A DNA stretch of 64,000 bases from an uncultured Paracoccaceae bacterium (lineage in GTDB: Bacteria; Pseudomonadota; Alphaproteobacteria; Rhodobacterales; Rhodobacteraceae): positions 124,001-188,000 of the forward strand of contig CANMPK010000001.1 in NCBI GenBank assembly GCA_947499725.1, in the 5' to 3' direction. The notes below the pieces were generated by a model. It was given only the letters and a program-made list of their open reading frames with translations. It did no database searches and was not told the origin of the DNA. Numbering within the stretch: position 1 is the stretch's first letter; each line of letters begins with the position of its first letter. Positions 41,932 to 50,623 of the stretch are shown piece by piece. The translations under genes and the position numbers were made by a program.

Positions 41932-44544
41932 TTACTCCGCAGCGGTGCTTAAGTTGGTCTGTGCCAATAGCGCTGAAAGCTCTGGTCGGCAAGAACCACA
42001 GTTCGTGCCCGCATCCAGTGCTTCGCCAATGGCGTCCACTGACAATAGCTGATTTTCATCGATTGCGTTCAAAATTGTGTTCACACCTACGTTAAAGCAC
42101 GCACAGACGATTGCACCCGGATCAGGCTGATCCGCGCTTGGGCGGCCTGCCAAGATAGGCACATCATCATCCAAAGCATCGGTCACGAAGGTGCGTGCGA
42201 TGGAGACAGGAGATTGCGAGGTGAACAAAGCCGCCTCGATCTTGCCGTCCACCATAAAGGCAACGCGGCAGCTCGCGGCATTTGCGCCTGTCACGATGCT
42301 GATGTCAGCGTTTTCAAGGCCGAACATGTCTTTGGCGTAGGCTTCCCAATCGCTTGGGATCTCTGCACCGGCCAGCTCGTATTGATAGCCTTTCGGAAGC
42401 TTTGCCTTGGCCCAATAGTCGGCATTCGGGCGCAAATTGGATTTGCAAACCGCGAACCCATACCATTTCGCGCCAAAGTCAGCCACGCTCACCGGCGCTG
42501 CTTTACTTTCAGGCTGCCCAGACACCGCATCCACATTGGCAGTGACCAAAGCATTGATGCGACCGTGCGAGGATGTATCAGCCGTCCAGTGCAAAGGTGT
42601 AAACACAGTGCCAGGGCGGGTTTTGTCTGAAATCAAAACACGCAGAATTGCACTGCCGTGCTGATTGGACACTTTCGCCATGCCAGCAGGTTTCAAGCCG
42701 TACTTCAGCGCGTCTTCTGGGTGCACTTCCAAATAAGGTTCACCCATGTGGCGCGTCAGACGGGCAGACATGCCAGTACGGGTCTGTGTGTGCCAATGAT
42801 CGCGCACGCGGCCAGAGTTCATACGCAGCGGGTATTCGTCACTGGTCTCTTGCGCAGGAGCGCGGTGTGTCAGGGCCAGCATGTTGGCTTTGCCATTTGG
42901 CGTATAGAACGCACCATCTGCAAAGAAGCGACCACCTGTTTTCTTGGCGGACACCGGCCAGCGCGTTGGCTCCAGTGCGTCATAGTCTGCGTCGCTGATC
43001 TCTGCGAGACCAGTGATATCGAAGTCTTTGCCAAAGTCAGCAGCCACACCAGACAGGGCAGCATGCTCGCGGAAAATCTCAGCAGGGGAGGCGAAGTTAA
43101 ACGCATCTTCCCAACCCATGCGCTTGGCCACTTCGCACATGATTTCCCAGTCGTGTTTGGATTCGCCCAGTGGCGCCATGATCGAGCGTTGACGGCTCAT
43201 CATACGATCACTGTTGGTCACGGTACCGGTTTTCTCACCCCAGCCTGTGGCTGGCAGCAAAACATCCGCCGCTTGTGCTGTTTCAGTGGAGCCAAACATT
43301 TCAGAGACAACCACAAATGGGCAGTCTTCGATGGCCGCGCGCACGCGATCGGCTTCCGGCAGGGATTGCGCAGGGTTCGTACACATCACCCAAAGCGCTT
43401 TGATCTCGCCGCTTTCCACGGCGTTAAACATATCGATGGCTTTCAGGCCCGGCGCTTCTGGCATAGTTGGCGCATTCCAGAAGGATTGCACGCCCGCGCG
43501 GTGATCTGGGTTTTCCACATCAAGGTGCGCAGCCAGCATATTGGCCAAGCCGCCAACCTCGCGGCCGCCCATCGCATTAGGCTGACCGGTTACCGAGAAG
43601 GGACCCATCCCAGGGCGACCAATGCGGCCGGTTGCCAAATGGCAGTTCAGGATCGAGTTCACCTTGTCTGCGCCGCTGGTGGATTGGTTCACACCCTGCG
43701 AGAAAACGGTGACAGTTTTTTCCGTATTGATCCAAAGATCCACAAAAGCCTCAAGCGTTTCAGCATCAAGACCTGTGACAGACGGATCGCTTTGCTTGGC
43801 AGCTTCAAGCGCGTCAACAAAGCCGTTCACATGGCTATCTACAAAAGACTGATCTACAGCGCCGCGTTCGGCGATCTGGGCCAGCAAGTGGTTGAACAGG
43901 GCAACATCGCTACCAGATGCAAGCTGAACATGGAAATCAGCAAGATCCGTGGTGGCTGTGCGGCGCGGGTCGATGTTCACGATCTTCATATGCGGGCGCG
44001 CGGCTTTGGCGGCGGCGATACGTTGATACAGAACAGGGTGGCACCACGCGAGGTTACTGCCCACAAGGAAGATCGCGTCTGCTTCTTCCAAATCTTCATA
44101 GGTGCCCGGCACGGTATCGGTGCCAAAGGCGCGCTTGTGGCCAGCTACAGTAGAGGCCATGCACAAACGAGAATTCGTGTCGATATTTGCCGTGCCCATG
44201 TAGCCTTTGATCAGCTTGTTGGCCACGTAATAGTCTTCGGTCAACAGCTGCCCAGACACATAAAAGGCAACCGAATTTGGACCGTGTTCTGCAATGGTCT
44301 GGCTGAACTTCTGTGCAACCAGATCCAAAGCGTCGTCCCAACTCGCGCTATGATCTCCGATCTGCGGCGTGAGAAGACGACCCTCAGCAATGAGGGTTTC
44401 GCCGAGCGCCGAGCCCTTTGAACACAAGCGACCAAAGTTTGCTGGGTGCTTGGTGTCACCCGCAATCTCTACTCCTTCAGGGGTTGGGGTGGCGAGAACG
44501 CCACACCCAGTCCCGCAATACGCGCAAGTTGTCTTGATCGTCAT
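41932..44544 (-). CDS. nasA: Assimilatory nitrate reductase catalytic subunit
   Basis: An 870-residue cytoplasmic molybdenum enzyme that reduces nitrate to nitrite. The N-terminal 4Fe-4S site is CAYCGTGCGVLATP with a later Cys in LCSKG. Molybdopterin domains are marked by NSRLCMASTVAG, FLVGSNLAWCHP and MSRQRSIMAPLGE. A C-terminal extension has the BFD-like 2Fe-2S motif (CACFNVGV and CGSCRPEL), as in NasA proteins that take electrons from ferredoxin or NasB-type partners. The start overlaps the nirD stop codon (ATGA). No separate NADH reductase subunit is seen in the operon. Confidence 0.96.
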   Translation of the reverse strand: MTIKTTCAYCGTGCGVLATPTPEGVEIAGDTKHPANFGRLCSKGSALGETLIAEGRLLTPQIGDHSASWDDALDLVAQKFSQTIAEHGPNSVAFYVSGQLLTEDYYVANKLIKGYMGTANIDTNSRLCMASTVAGHKRAFGTDTVPGTYEDLEEADAIFLVGSNLAWCHPVLYQRIAAAKAARPHMKIVNIDPRRTATTDLADFHVQLASGSDVALFNHLLAQIAERGAVDQSFVDSHVNGFVDALEAAKQSDPSVTGLDAETLEAFVDLWINTEKTVTVFSQGVNQSTSGADKVNSILNCHLATGRIGRPGMGPFSVTGQPNAMGGREVGGLANMLAAHLDVENPDHRAGVQSFWNAPTMPEAPGLKAIDMFNAVESGEIKALWVMCTNPAQSLPEADRVRAAIEDCPFVVVSEMFGSTETAQAADVLLPATGWGEKTGTVTNSDRMMSRQRSIMAPLGESKHDWEIMCEVAKRMGWEDAFNFASPAEIFREHAALSGVAADFGKDFDITGLAEISDADYDALEPTRWPVSAKKTGGRFFADGAFYTPNGKANMLALTHRAPAQETSDEYPLRMNSGRVRDHWHTQTRTGMSARLTRHMGEPYLEVHPEDALKYGLKPAGMAKVSNQHGSAILRVLISDKTRPGTVFTPLHWTADTSSHGRINALVTANVDAVSGQPESKAAPVSVADFGAKWYGFAVCKSNLRPNADYWAKAKLPKGYQYELAGAEIPSDWEAYAKDMFGLENADISIVTGANAASCRVAFMVDGKIEAALFTSQSPVSIARTFVTDALDDDVPILAGRPSADQPDPGAIVCACFNVGVNTILNAIDENQLLSVDAIGEALDAGTNCGSCRPELSALLAQTNLSTAAE

Positions 44545-44873
44545 GCTGCGTTCCGCGCCTGCAATGCATCTGCGTCCAGCATGATCCGGCCATTCTCAAC
44601 CTTCGTTGCGAATGTCGCGATAGAGCCTTCATCAGCCCCCTGCGCTTCACCGGTTTCCAGAGAGAACACCCAGTTGTGCAATGGGCATGTCACGCTTTTG
44701 CCGTGCACAATCCCTTCGCTCAGTGGGCCGTCTTTGTGAGGGCAACGATCGGAGGTCGCAAAGACCTCCTGCTCGTCGGTACGGAAGACTGCAACGCAGC
44801 CTACCGCGGTTTTCACAATACGTGCGCCACGCACAGGGATGTCTTCGATTGAGCCGATATCGAGCCAGTTCAT
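44541..44873 (-). CDS. nirD: Nitrite reductase small subunit (Rieske type)
   Basis: A 110-residue NirD protein starting MNWLDIGSIEDIPVRGARIV. The Rieske-like fold with CPHKDGPLSEGIVHG and CPLHNWVFSLETG keeps both Cys-x-His boxes, so unlike many NirD proteins it can probably bind a 2Fe-2S cluster. It should associate with NirB. Both ends overlap neighbours by ATGA junctions (nirB before, nasA after), indicating translational coupling and fixed stoichiometry. A longer open frame upstream lies inside nirB and is not used. Confidence 0.93.
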   Translation of the reverse strand: MNWLDIGSIEDIPVRGARIVKTAVGCVAVFRTDEQEVFATSDRCPHKDGPLSEGIVHGKSVTCPLHNWVFSLETGEAQGADEGSIATFATKVENGRIMLDADALQARNAA

Positions 44874-47311
44874 TCTGCGGCCTCCAAGTTCAGGTTTGCC
44901 ATTGGGCCAAAGGATGGGGCGTTCTCTGGGGATGCCAGTTCTGCCCATGGGTCTTTTTGATAGATTGTCTGGGACAATTCGAAACGCGCGACCAAGGCTT
45001 TGCGGTTCTCAATGTCTTCAACGACCTGTTCTTTCACCCAATCCAATCCAACTTTCGCAACCCACTTGTATGGGCGGTCCAAATACTTGGCGTTTTCGCG
45101 ATATAGCTGCATGAAGGCAGTGATGATCTCGATGGTTTCTTCTTCATCTGTGCTGTCTGTCAGACGTTCCGTTTCCTTCACGTCCATACCAGCCGCGCCA
45201 GCGACACCAATCTGATAGCCACTGTCTACACAGATGACACCGATATCCTTACAAGTTGCTTCCGCACAGTTGCGTGGGCAACCAGATACGGCGAGCTTTA
45301 CCTTGTGAGGAGACCAAGAGCCCCAGAGCTTTTCTTCCAGCTTGATACCCAGACCTGTGGAGTCTTGCGTACCAAAGCGGCAGTGATCTTTACCGACACA
45401 AGTTTTCACTGTGCGCAAGCCCTTCGCATAGGCGTGGCCAGAGACCATGCCTGCAGCATTCAGGTCTGCCCAGATCGCTGGCAGGTCTTCACCCTTCACA
45501 CCCAGCAAATCGATACGTTGACCGCCTGTCACGTGGACAGTTGGAACATCGTATTTATCTGCAGCATCAGCAATTGCGCGCAGCTCGTCTGGGGTTGTCA
45601 TGCCGCCGAACATACGTGGGACAACAGAGTAGGTGCCGTCTTTCTGAATGTTCGCGTGACGACGTTCGTTCACGAAGCGAGACTGTGGATCGTCTTGATA
45701 TTCCAGTGGCCAATCTGCCAGCAGATAATAGTTCACCGCTGGACGACACACGTGACAGCCGTTTGGTGTGTTCCAACCCAATTCCTGCCAAACCGCGGCT
45801 TGCGATTTTAGCTCTTTGGATTTGATCAAACGGCGCACATCTTCGTGCGATAGGTCTGTACAGCCACAAACGGATTTCGCTTCTGGCATGACAAAGTCAT
45901 CACCCAGAGTTGTTGCCAGAACCTGTTCAACCAGACCTGTACAGGTCCCACAAGACGCAGACGCCTTCGTGGTGGCCTTTACAGCATCAAGGTCTGTTGC
46001 CCCTGCATTAATAGCATCGACGATCTGCCCTTTGCATACACCGTTACAACCGCAGATCTCCGCATCAAGCGGTAAGGCTGCAACGGCCGCCATGGGGTCC
46101 GCGGATTCGCCCCCCTGATAGGCTGGGCCGAAGATCAGTGTTTCCCGCATCTCAGAGATGTCGGTCTTGTCTTTGATCAGGCCAAAGAACCAGTTGCCGT
46201 CCGCTGTGTCGCCATACATTACGGCGCCAACGATCACGTTGCCTTCTAGAACCAGACGCTTGTAAACCCCGCGCGCCGGATCACGGAACACGATGTCTTC
46301 ACGGCCTGGGCCTTCTGCGAAGTCACCTGCGCTGAACAGATCACAGCCTGTGACCTTCAGCTTGGTTGCAACTTCTTTTGGCTCAAACGTGGCGTCTTCT
46401 TCCAGAAGCGTTTTCGCAACAACTTTCGCTTGGTCATAAAGCGGCGCAACCAGACCAAACAATTGGCCACGGTGCTCTACACATTCACCAACCGCCAGAA
46501 CGTCTGGGTCAGAGGTGCACATGTTGTCAGAAACTTTGATACCACGCTCACAATCTAGACCTGCTGCACTTGCAACACGTGTTTCTGGGCGAATACCAAC
46601 GGCCATAACAACCAGGTCCGCATCCAGAACAGTGTCGTCTTGCAGACGGACACCTTCCACTTTGTCTGTGCCAAGGATCTCTGCAGTAGAGGCCTGACAC
46701 TTGATTTCGATGCCTTTGTCTTCCAGCGCACGACGCAGCAAGTAACCCGCTGCTTCATCCAACTGACGTTCCATCAAGTGGCCCATCAGGTGCAGGACAG
46801 TCACGTCCATGCCACGCGCTTTAAGGCCGGCGGCGGCTTCCAGACCAAGCAAGCCGCCGCCGATGACGACCGCTTTTGCCCCCTCGCGGGCACTCGCGTC
46901 GATCATAGCGTTTGTATCTTCCAGATCGCGATAAGCGATCACACCCGGCAAATCTTTGCCCGGCACAGGAATAATGAAAGGGGAGGAACCCGTCGCGACG
47001 AGAAGCTTGTCATAAGCTACTTCGCCGTTAGAGCCGACAACAACTTTACGCTCACGGTCGATCTCTTTGATGTACTCACCAAAGCGGCAAATCACGCCGT
47101 TGTCTTCATACCACTGAGCATCGTGTGTCACGATTTCTTCGAAGGCTTTCTCACCGGACAGAACCGGAGAGAGCATAATACGGTTGTAGTTACCGCGTGG
47201 CTCGCCGTTGAAAAGTGTAATTTCGTAGGCGTCTTTGTTCGCCTCGATCAGGTGCTCAAGGGCACGGCCAGAGGCCATACCCGCACCAATTACGACTAGC
47301 TTTTTTACCAT
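44870..47311 (-). CDS. nirB: NAD(P)H nitrite reductase large subunit
   Basis: An 813-residue cytoplasmic enzyme that reduces nitrite to ammonium with six electrons. It has an N-terminal FAD/NAD(P)H domain (KLVVIGAGMASGRALEHL, AVVIGGGLLGLEAAAGLKAR, DVLAVGECVEH). A BFD-type 2Fe-2S region follows (CGCNGVCKGQIVDAI, CGTCTGLVEQ, CGCTDLSHEDV). The C-terminal sulfite/nitrite reductase domains carry the siroheme-4Fe4S ligands (VGKDHCRFGTQDS, and VSGCPRNCAEATCKDIGVI). ATG 47311 overlaps the globin stop by seven bases. Siroheme is expected from the cysG-like gene two genes downstream. Confidence 0.97.
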   Translation of the reverse strand: MVKKLVVIGAGMASGRALEHLIEANKDAYEITLFNGEPRGNYNRIMLSPVLSGEKAFEEIVTHDAQWYEDNGVICRFGEYIKEIDRERKVVVGSNGEVAYDKLLVATGSSPFIIPVPGKDLPGVIAYRDLEDTNAMIDASAREGAKAVVIGGGLLGLEAAAGLKARGMDVTVLHLMGHLMERQLDEAAGYLLRRALEDKGIEIKCQASTAEILGTDKVEGVRLQDDTVLDADLVVMAVGIRPETRVASAAGLDCERGIKVSDNMCTSDPDVLAVGECVEHRGQLFGLVAPLYDQAKVVAKTLLEEDATFEPKEVATKLKVTGCDLFSAGDFAEGPGREDIVFRDPARGVYKRLVLEGNVIVGAVMYGDTADGNWFFGLIKDKTDISEMRETLIFGPAYQGGESADPMAAVAALPLDAEICGCNGVCKGQIVDAINAGATDLDAVKATTKASASCGTCTGLVEQVLATTLGDDFVMPEAKSVCGCTDLSHEDVRRLIKSKELKSQAAVWQELGWNTPNGCHVCRPAVNYYLLADWPLEYQDDPQSRFVNERRHANIQKDGTYSVVPRMFGGMTTPDELRAIADAADKYDVPTVHVTGGQRIDLLGVKGEDLPAIWADLNAAGMVSGHAYAKGLRTVKTCVGKDHCRFGTQDSTGLGIKLEEKLWGSWSPHKVKLAVSGCPRNCAEATCKDIGVICVDSGYQIGVAGAAGMDVKETERLTDSTDEEETIEIITAFMQLYRENAKYLDRPYKWVAKVGLDWVKEQVVEDIENRKALVARFELSQTIYQKDPWAELASPENAPSFGPMANLNLEAAE

Positions 47312-47784
47312 ATTTTCCACCAAGGTTTCTTAGGAGCCGCCATGGTTTCAGCAGCAACAGCTGCAGAAGGCGTCTCCTTTGGATAAGCGGCTGCGATCAT
47401 CGCGCCCGACAGGGTCGTGTATGCCGCAATCCAGCTTTCTTTCAGTTCAGGAGTGAATTCGTCGCCAAGACCTTTTTCCAAGGTAAAGATCAGCGCTTCG
47501 CCTACGGGTTGATAGTGTTCTTCCTTCACCCCGTAGTCGATGTGCTTCACGGCGAGCTGCTCAGCCACCGGAACAATCGCATCCAAATTTTTAAGGCCGT
47601 TCACGACAACCCCGAGTGTGGTCATCAGTTTTTTGCCCTGCTCAGAAATATCGCCTTTAAACATTGGCTTAACTTCTGGAGCGATCTCAAAAAGGCGCGT
47701 GTAGAAGATATCGGCTGCGACATCTGCAATTGGTGCGACTTTAGTGAAACTGGCTTGAATTAGGTCGATTTGTTCCGTCTTCAT
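47305..47784 (-). CDS. Single-domain globin in the nitrate operon
   Basis: A 159-residue haem protein. The classical globin fold is seen in LIQASFTKVAPIADVAADIF, YTRLFEIAPEVKPMFKGDI (CD-loop Phe) and LAVKHIDYGVKEEHYQPVG with the proximal His in AVKHIDYG. There is no reductase domain, unlike flavohaemoglobins. The C-terminal ~25 residues form a low-complexity tail ending PKKPWWKIW. Within a nitrate assimilation operon it probably detoxifies nitric oxide formed from nitrite or passes electrons. It starts five bases after the ABC ATPase gene and overlaps nirB by seven bases, so coupled expression is clear. Confidence 0.9.
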   Translation of the reverse strand: MKTEQIDLIQASFTKVAPIADVAADIFYTRLFEIAPEVKPMFKGDISEQGKKLMTTLGVVVNGLKNLDAIVPVAEQLAVKHIDYGVKEEHYQPVGEALIFTLEKGLGDEFTPELKESWIAAYTTLSGAMIAAAYPKETPSAAVAAETMAAPKKPWWKIW

Positions 47785-47789
47785 GGCTT

Positions 47790-49472
47790 TTACTCCGCTG
47801 CGATTTTAGACTTTTCTTCCTTTTTCTTCGGTTTCGCCCCGTGCTCGTACTCCTCAAGGAAGTCCAAAACATCTTGGCGGAACTTGTAGTAGTCTGGGTG
47901 CTCTAGCAGCGCTTTACGTGTGCGTGGACGCGGCAAGTCCACGTCAACAATCTTACCGATTGTCGCCTGTGGGCCGTTCGTCATCATCACAACACGGTCT
48001 GCCAGAAGGATCGCTTCGTCCACGTCGTGTGTCACACAGATCGCGGTCACTTTGGTGCGGTCCCAAACTTCCATCAGAACTTCTTGCAGTTCCCAGCGGG
48101 TCAAACTGTCCAGCATGCCGAATGGTTCATCCAGCAGCAGCAGTTTCGGGCTCAGAGCGAAGGCGCGGGCGATACCAACACGCTGCTTCATACCGTTGGA
48201 CATGGAATGCGCAGGGCGATCCATTGCGTCGGCCAGGCCAACACGTTCCAGATAGTATTCAACAACATCCTGACGCTCTGCCATGCTGGCTTTCGGGTAA
48301 ACTTTGTCTACGCCAATCGCCACGTTCTCTTTCGCAGTCAGCCATGGGAACAGGTTAGGGGACTGGAACACAACCGCGCGCTCAGGGTCAGCGCCCTCAA
48401 CGTGACGACCATCCAAACGAATGGCGCCTTTGGAGATTTCGTTCAGGCCGGCAGCCATTGTCAGAACTGTGGATTTACCACAGCCAGAGTGGCCGATCAG
48501 CGAGATGAATTCACCGCGGTTCAGTTTCAGATTGAAGTCTTCAACAACAGTCAGCGGACCTTTTGGGGTCGGGTAGACTTTGTGCAGTTGAGAGAAATCG
48601 AGGAAGTTCTTATCGATCAGGCCTTTTTGGGCATCCGCAACCGCCTTTGGTGCACCGTGGATCGGTGTCACGTCCGGCAGGATACGAGAGCCTTCAACTT
48701 TGCCTTCGATACCAACGTCCATCAGGTACTTGGTGACGTCAACGCGCAGTTTCTTGAACTCTTCGTTGTCGTTCATTTCCATACGGTCACGTGTACGTGG
48801 GATGGTCACTTTGAACTCTTCGCCCAATGTCCCATCTGGGTTCAACGCGATGATGCGATCGGCCAGAATGATGGCTTCGTCCACGTCGTTGGTGATCAGA
48901 ACACATGTCTTTTTGTCTGCAGACCAAATTTCTTCGATCTCATCCGCCAGATTTGCACGTGTCAGCGCGTCTAGCGCAGACAGTGGTTCATCTAGCAGCA
49001 GAACTTCTGGGTTCATCGCCAGAGCACGCGCAACGTTCACACGCTGACGCATACCACCAGACAGTTCAGCAGGGCGACGCGTTGTTGCGTGGCTCAGGCC
49101 AACCATCTTGATGTAATGCTCTACTTTCTCTTCCTTTTCTGCACGCGGCATCTTTGGGAAGACAGAGTCCATCGCCAACATCACGTTGCCCTTAACGGTC
49201 AACCACGGCATTAGAGAGTAGCTTTGGAAGATCACGCCGCGCTCTGGGCCAGGGCCCGTGATCGGCTTGTCTTTGAAAGTCACACTGCCTTTTGTTGGTG
49301 TGTCCAGACCAGCCATCAGGTTGATCAAGGTTGTTTTACCAGTCCCAGAGAAACCAAGAAGAACAAGAAACTCGCCTTCGTTGACCTCTAGGTTGATGTC
49401 CTTCAGCACGTCGGTGCGGGATGTACCCTCACCGAAGCTTTTGCTGACGTTTTCAAACTTAATGATACCCAT
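47790..49472 (-). CDS. Nitrate ABC transporter, double ATP-binding protein
   Basis: About 560 residues with two complete ABC ATPase domains in one chain (an NrtC/NrtD fusion). Domain 1 (1-~255) has Walker A GFSGTGKTT, signature LSGGMRQR, Walker B VLLLDEPLSALD, and ITNDVDEA where the H-loop His is Asn. Domain 2 (~295-530) has GHSGCGKST, signature MSNGMKQR with Asn for the first Gly, LLLLDEPFGMLD and a normal VTHDVDEA. Both departures fall in the same composite ATP site. ATG 49472 is listed; GTG 49481 overlaps the nrtB stop. The basic tail is KPKKKEEKSK. It powers NrtB. Confidence 0.93.
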   Translation of the reverse strand: MGIIKFENVSKSFGEGTSRTDVLKDINLEVNEGEFLVLLGFSGTGKTTLINLMAGLDTPTKGSVTFKDKPITGPGPERGVIFQSYSLMPWLTVKGNVMLAMDSVFPKMPRAEKEEKVEHYIKMVGLSHATTRRPAELSGGMRQRVNVARALAMNPEVLLLDEPLSALDALTRANLADEIEEIWSADKKTCVLITNDVDEAIILADRIIALNPDGTLGEEFKVTIPRTRDRMEMNDNEEFKKLRVDVTKYLMDVGIEGKVEGSRILPDVTPIHGAPKAVADAQKGLIDKNFLDFSQLHKVYPTPKGPLTVVEDFNLKLNRGEFISLIGHSGCGKSTVLTMAAGLNEISKGAIRLDGRHVEGADPERAVVFQSPNLFPWLTAKENVAIGVDKVYPKASMAERQDVVEYYLERVGLADAMDRPAHSMSNGMKQRVGIARAFALSPKLLLLDEPFGMLDSLTRWELQEVLMEVWDRTKVTAICVTHDVDEAILLADRVVMMTNGPQATIGKIVDVDLPRPRTRKALLEHPDYYKFRQDVLDFLEEYEHGAKPKKKEEKSKIAAE

Positions 49473-49477
49473 GTTGA

Positions 49478-50557
49478 TCACCGGTTCGATGTGAAGGTGA
49501 ACAGGGACTGGATCGCGTACATCACACGGTCAAGCATGAAGCCGATGATACCGATGGTGAATACCGCCACCATGATCTTCGCCAGAGAGCTGGAAGAACC
49601 GTTCTGGAATTCGTCCCATACGAACTTGCCCAGACCAGGGTTTTGCGCCAGCATTTCCGCCGCGATCAGAACCATCCAGCCAACACCCAGAGACAGACGC
49701 AGACCTGTAAAGATCAGCGGCAGGGCAGATGGCAGAACCAGCTTAGTGATCTTGGTCCATGTGTTCATTTTCAGAACTTTGGAAACAGACACCAGATCCT
49801 TGTCGATTGACGCAACACCCAGTGCGGTGTTGATCAGTGTTGGCCACAAGGAACACAGGGTCACTGTGATCGCAGAGGTCAGGAAGGATTTAGAGAACAG
49901 GCCGTCATCCACAGTGTAAGTCGCGGATACAACCATCGTAACGATTGGCAGCCACGCCAGAGGTGAAACCGGCTTAAAGATTTGAATGATTGGGTTAATT
50001 GCAGAGTTCGCAATCGGGCTCAGACCCGCCAGAATACCAACTGGTACGGCAACGGCTGTCGCGATCAGGAAGCCAAAGAACACAGTCTTGATGGATGTCC
50101 AAATCTGATCGTAATAGCTTGGGGAGCCTGTGTAAGCGATCTGCTTAACTTTTTCAGGTTGACCATTTTCAATGAAGCGCGCGTTACGTGCTTCAACACG
50201 TTCCATGAACTTCGCTTCTTTTTCCGCTTTTGCCTTCGCATCTTGATGCAAAACAACAGCTTCTGTCCAAACTTGCTTAGGGCCAGGTACGGCACCCAGA
50301 GATGTTTGAACTTGTGGCGCCAAAGTGCCCCACATCACAAGGAAGGCTGCAATCGCGAGCAAAGGAACACCCAGCAAGCGCCAGATTTCTTTCATTTGGG
50401 CGCGTGGGTTGTCACCTGCGAGAGCCTTAAGAATTGGTGTCATCCACGCCAGACCAATAACTTGGAACCAAGCGTCGGCTTTGTTGATGCGTGTGAAGAG
50501 GCGGGCGCGGCGCGCTTCACGATCTTCTTCGAGGGTTTGCGGGTCGATTGCGGTCAT
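49478..50557 (-). CDS. nrtB: Nitrate ABC transporter permease
   Basis: A 359-residue inner-membrane permease. Residues 1-60 are cytoplasmic and highly charged, then comes a helix (LLAIAAFLVMWGTLAP) and a periplasmic loop. The BPD-type permease domain (~150-350) has the coupling-helix EAA-like loop SKVLKMNTWTKITKLVLPSA with LPLIFTGLRLSLGVGWMVLI. It is longer at the N-terminus than typical NrtB/SsuC proteins. It follows nrtA after a 66-base gap with a stable hairpin. It imports nitrate (possibly nitrite or cyanate) with NrtA and the double ATPase. Confidence 0.94.
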   Translation of the reverse strand: MTAIDPQTLEEDREARRARLFTRINKADAWFQVIGLAWMTPILKALAGDNPRAQMKEIWRLLGVPLLAIAAFLVMWGTLAPQVQTSLGAVPGPKQVWTEAVVLHQDAKAKAEKEAKFMERVEARNARFIENGQPEKVKQIAYTGSPSYYDQIWTSIKTVFFGFLIATAVAVPVGILAGLSPIANSAINPIIQIFKPVSPLAWLPIVTMVVSATYTVDDGLFSKSFLTSAITVTLCSLWPTLINTALGVASIDKDLVSVSKVLKMNTWTKITKLVLPSALPLIFTGLRLSLGVGWMVLIAAEMLAQNPGLGKFVWDEFQNGSSSSLAKIMVAVFTIGIIGFMLDRVMYAIQSLFTFTSNR

Positions 50558-50584
50558 GGTCTGGTCCTATTTCGAAATGCGAAA

Positions 50585-50608
50585 GGCGAGCGGATACATC
50601 CGCTCGCC
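50585..50608 (-). promoter_or_regulatory. mRNA hairpin between nrtA and nrtB
   Basis: GGCGAGCGG and CCGCTCGCC pair perfectly around ATACAT, without a T run. Such hairpins commonly protect an upstream binding-protein mRNA and lower downstream expression. Confidence 0.55.
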
Positions 50609-50623
50609 GATCAGGTTTTTGGT

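Noticed and set aside
42658-44421. Long open frame (587 codons) opposite nasA
   Set aside because: It is the complement of a clearly identified molybdenum enzyme gene, without domain content or translation signals.
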